DNA from: Nitrospirota bacterium
GTDB taxonomy: Bacteria; Nitrospirota; Nitrospiria; Nitrospirales; Nitrospiraceae
Reading direction: 5' to 3'
DNA length: 38,059 nucleotides
Assembly: GCA_005887945.1 (NCBI GenBank)
Contig: VBOL01000018.1
Location: forward strand, 1 to 38,059
In this document: positions 35,035-38,059 of the stretch, one piece after another
How positions within the stretch are numbered: position 1 is the stretch's first letter
Layout: each line of letters opens with the position of its first letter
Program-made: the position numbers and the translations under genes
Notes under the pieces: generated by a model
What the model saw: only the letters and a program-made list of their open reading frames with translations
The model's database searches: none
Told to the model about the DNA's origin: nothing

Positions 35035-36233
35035 TCCTGGAGAAAGGGTCGCGGGCGGATGGACGTGGCCCGGCTGATATTCGTCCGATCACTTGCGAAG
35101 TCAGCGCGCTGCCACGGACACACGGCTCCGCGATCTTCACCAGGGGCGAGACTCAAAGTTTGGCCGTGGTCACGTTGGGGACCACGGACGACGAGCAGCG
35201 AATCGATGCGTTGGAAGGGGAGTACATGAGGACATTCATGCTCCATTACAATTTTCCGCCGTTCAGCGTCGGCGAGGCGCGGCCGCTTCGCTCACCGGGA
35301 CGCCGGGAAGTCGGTCATGGTACATTGGCGGAACGGGCGTTGGCCCCGGTGGTTCCCAGTAAGGAGGCGTTTCCCTACACGCTCCGCATCGTGTCCGACA
35401 TCCTCGAATCCAACGGATCCTCTTCGATGGCGACTGTCTGTGGTGGGAGCCTTGCCATGATGGACGCCGGCGTGCCGATCAGAGAAGCCGTTGCCGGGAT
35501 CGCGATGGGATTGATCAAGGAAGGTGATCGGGTCATGATCCTCTCGGATATCCTCGGGCTGGAGGATCACTTGGGTGACATGGATTTTAAGGTCTGCGGC
35601 ACCAAGCAGGGCGTGACGGCGTTGCAGATGGATATCAAGATCGGCGGCATTACGTCGGCCTTGATGCAGAAGGCCTTGGAACAGGCCAAAGCCGGGCGCT
35701 TACATATTTTGAGTTGTATGGATGAGGCGCTCCAAGCGCCTAGAACCACCCTGTCGGCCTACGCGCCACGGATCTTCACGATGAAGGTGAAGCAGGACAA
35801 GATCCGTGAGATCATCGGTCCGGGCGGCAAAACGATCCGCGCCATTATTGCGGATTGCGGGGTCAAGATCAATGTCGACGACAGCGGAACTGTCACGATC
35901 GCGTCGGTTGACGGAGCCTCGGCCGAGAAGGCCAAAGAAATGATCAGTCGGATTACCGAAGAAGTCGAGATCGGGAAGATCTACATGGGTACGGTTCGGA
36001 AGATCATGGACTTCGGCGCGTTTGTCGAGGTCCTGCCGGGAACCGATGGATTGGTGCACATCTCGCAGCTGGCGCACCATCGAGTCCAAACGGTATCCGA
36101 CGAGGTGAAGGAAGGCGATCAAATCCTGGTGAAGGTCCTGGAAGTGGATCGGCAAGGAAAGATCCGCCTTAGCCGCAAGGAAGCCATGCCGCCTCCGACC
36201 GGGGCCGGTGTGCTTGATCCGTCCGCCAGGTAG
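35031..36233 (+). CDS. pnp: polyribonucleotide nucleotidyltransferase, C-terminal part with KH and S1 domains (split gene)
   Basis: '[42 protein letters not shown]', '[12 protein letters not shown]', '[28 protein letters not shown]'; +2 frame relative to the N-terminal ORF. Confidence 0.95.
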   Translation: MILEKGSRADGRGPADIRPITCEVSALPRTHGSAIFTRGETQSLAVVTLGTTDDEQRIDALEGEYMRTFMLHYNFPPFSVGEARPLRSPGRREVGHGTLAERALAPVVPSKEAFPYTLRIVSDILESNGSSSMATVCGGSLAMMDAGVPIREAVAGIAMGLIKEGDRVMILSDILGLEDHLGDMDFKVCGTKQGVTALQMDIKIGGITSALMQKALEQAKAGRLHILSCMDEALQAPRTTLSAYAPRIFTMKVKQDKIREIIGPGGKTIRAIIADCGVKINVDDSGTVTIASVDGASAEKAKEMISRITEEVEIGKIYMGTVRKIMDFGAFVEVLPGTDGLVHISQLAHHRVQTVSDEVKEGDQILVKVLEVDRQGKIRLSRKEAMPPPTGAGVLDPSAR

Positions 36234-36238
36234 CTGTC

Positions 36239-37492
36239 TTGTATCGCAAGCTCGTCCTGGACAACGGGGTGCGGGTGGTGACCGAACGGATGCCGACGCT
36301 CAAGTCGGTCACCGTCGGCGTGTGGGTCAACACCGGGTCACGGGACGAGCAGTCTTCCCAGGCAGGATATTCCCACTTCATCGAACACATGCTCTTCAAA
36401 GGAACGCGCAGGCGTTCCTCCGCCGAAATTTCGCGCGAAATCGACGCGCTTGGCGGAGAGATGAATGCCTTCACCTCGCGGGAGACAACGACCTATTACG
36501 TGAAGGTGTTGGATCAGCAACTGCAGCGAGCGTTTGAACTCCTCTCCGATCTATTCCACCATTCCCGTTTCGAATCCAAAGACATCGAAAAAGAAAAACA
36601 GGTCGTCCTGGAAGAAATTCGCATGGTCCAGGACGATCCGGAAGATCTCGTGCAAGAGCTCCACATGGGCCAAGTGCTGAGGCGTCATCCGCTCGGTCGC
36701 TCTATTCTAGGCCGAGAGAAGACGATCAGAGGTCTGCGACGCCAGGACCTGCTGAATTATATAGAGACCTACTACGATCCGTGGCAGACCGTGGTTTCGA
36801 TTGCCGGAAACTTTGAGCAGACCAAGCTTGATCGGCTGGTCGCGCGGTATTTCGGCAAGGGCCGGGCGGCAAAGGCGGCCCACACCAACGGGCGTTGTCC
36901 TCCTGACGTGCATGGCGGTGTCTTGCTGAAGAAGAAACGGTTGGAACAGGTCCATCTCTGTCTCGGGCTCAAAGGCGTGCCCGCAGGACACCAGGATCGG
37001 TATGCGTTATATACGCTCAACAACGTGTTGGGCGGCAGTGTGAGTTCGCGATTATTCCAGGAAGTCCGAGAGAAGCGGGGTCTCGTCTATTCGATCTACT
37101 CCTTCTTATCCGGTTATTCGGATGGCGGCATGATCACGGTGTATGCGGCGACGAGGCCGAAAGAGGTGGATCGCGTCGTGGATCTTGTCTGTCGAGAGAT
37201 TCGGCAGATCGGCATCAAAGGCGTTGAACGGAAAGAGCTTGAGCGGGCAAAGACCCAGATGAAGGGCAGCTTGATGCTGAGCTTAGAGAGTTCCCACAGC
37301 CGCATGAGCAAATTGGCGAAGGATGAACTCACGCATGGCAGGCACATGTCACTGGAAGACATGCTGGCTCATATCGATCGTGTGAATGAGGAGCAGGTCA
37401 TCAATGTGGGCCGCCAATTTTTCAAGCTGGACTCCCTTGCGATCACCGGGCTCGGGCCTCTCGCCTCGCGCAGTCTGCGTGCCCATAGATAA
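36239..37492 (+). CDS. M16 family zinc metallopeptidase (pitrilysin/processing-peptidase type)
   Basis: HxxEH motif 'HFIEHMLFKGT', 'NAFTSRETTTYYVKVL', 'SSRLFQEVREKRGLVYSIYSF'. Confidence 0.95.
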   Translation: MYRKLVLDNGVRVVTERMPTLKSVTVGVWVNTGSRDEQSSQAGYSHFIEHMLFKGTRRRSSAEISREIDALGGEMNAFTSRETTTYYVKVLDQQLQRAFELLSDLFHHSRFESKDIEKEKQVVLEEIRMVQDDPEDLVQELHMGQVLRRHPLGRSILGREKTIRGLRRQDLLNYIETYYDPWQTVVSIAGNFEQTKLDRLVARYFGKGRAAKAAHTNGRCPPDVHGGVLLKKKRLEQVHLCLGLKGVPAGHQDRYALYTLNNVLGGSVSSRLFQEVREKRGLVYSIYSFLSGYSDGGMITVYAATRPKEVDRVVDLVCREIRQIGIKGVERKELERAKTQMKGSLMLSLESSHSRMSKLAKDELTHGRHMSLEDMLAHIDRVNEEQVINVGRQFFKLDSLAITGLGPLASRSLRAHR

Positions 37493-37665
37493 GAATTCTC
37501 TAATAGAAACTCGTCGGGGCTTCAAAAAAGTGGATAAAAAATCTCAACGTAGCTGTCTGTAAGGCATTGATTATTAAATGTATACTTCGTAATATTCGAA
37601 GCGATCAACAGGGCAAACAATTTCTTGACACAGTTTCATGATTTCAGTACCATACCCGAATATTT

Positions 37666-37680
37666 TGACAATGATTCTCA
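37666..37680. promoter_or_regulatory. candidate Fur-box-like 7-1-7 inverted repeat TGACAAT-G-ATTCTCA
   Basis: 13/15 match to the TGATAATnATTATCA core, in a long AT-rich intergenic region. Confidence 0.35.
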
Positions 37681-37838
37681 ATCGAAGGGACGCAGCACGA
37701 AGAAAAACAAAGAGATGTAGCTGAAAAACCAGCACTCGTGGCTACCTGATCTCTGAAACTGTTTCGTAGCTATTGGTGTCCTTAAACTAAGTAAGGATCG
37801 GTTATTGTGGTGTTATTTTTATGAAGGAGGGACTAGGT

Positions 37839-38059
37839 ATGCCAAAGGTCATACTTATCGCCGCCGTGGCAGTGTTTTCTGTGCTCGGCTTACTGACGGC
37901 CGAGTTCGCCGTTGCTGACCCTGCTGTGCCTGCTGCAGCTGGACCAACTGACAACATCGTCGGTGGAAAGCCCATGAAGGGTGAAATCACCAAGACTCTC
38001 AAGGGCCGGGTATGGTCACAGTGGGCCGACAATCCAGATGGAGAGTTGCTCTTCGGAAT
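37839..38059 (+). CDS. secreted protein, 3' end outside window
   Basis: SD AAGGAGG, then 'MPKVILIAAVAVFSVLGLLTAEFAVADPAVPAAAGPTDNIVGGKPMKGEITKTLKGRVWSQWADNPDGELLF', open to window edge. Confidence 0.7.
   Translation, partial: MPKVILIAAVAVFSVLGLLTAEFAVADPAVPAAAGPTDNIVGGKPMKGEITKTLKGRVWSQWADNPDGELLFG

Overview
High-GC bacterial chromosome segment. Gene content and intergenic repeats look Nitrospirota/Nitrospira-like, but that taxonomic guess is inference only. Left to right: the 3' part of polA; small hypothetical genes; a compact cassette of XRE-S24 (LexA-like) regulator, RadA/RecA-like protein with degenerate Walker A, small helical protein, and divergent family-B DNA polymerase, behind a good sigma70 promoter with an overlapping palindrome; hypothetical and secreted genes interleaved with several families of terminal-inverted-repeat intergenic elements; a type I phosphodiesterase/sulfatase-fold gene; five consecutive HEAT-repeat genes; ugd; a CBS-domain gene; a fused MFS/spermidine-synthase-like gene; a cupredoxin; a ferredoxin; two adjacent decayed genes (DUF192 with in-frame amber stop, Rieske with stop plus deletion); an aminotransferase; and the rimP-nusA-infB-ylxP-rbfA-truB-rpsO-pnp-M16 peptidase cluster. 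Best candidate for an under-described system: the regulator/RadA-like/small protein/PolB cassette, which resembles the architecture of lexA-imuA-imuB-dnaE2 mutagenesis cassettes but with a PolB2-like polymerase. Second: the HEAT-repeat array. Also notable are apparent internal deletions in truB and pnp (pnp is split into two ORFs) and an exact 79-bp-period tandem duplication. These need read-level verification because assembly error is a real alternative.
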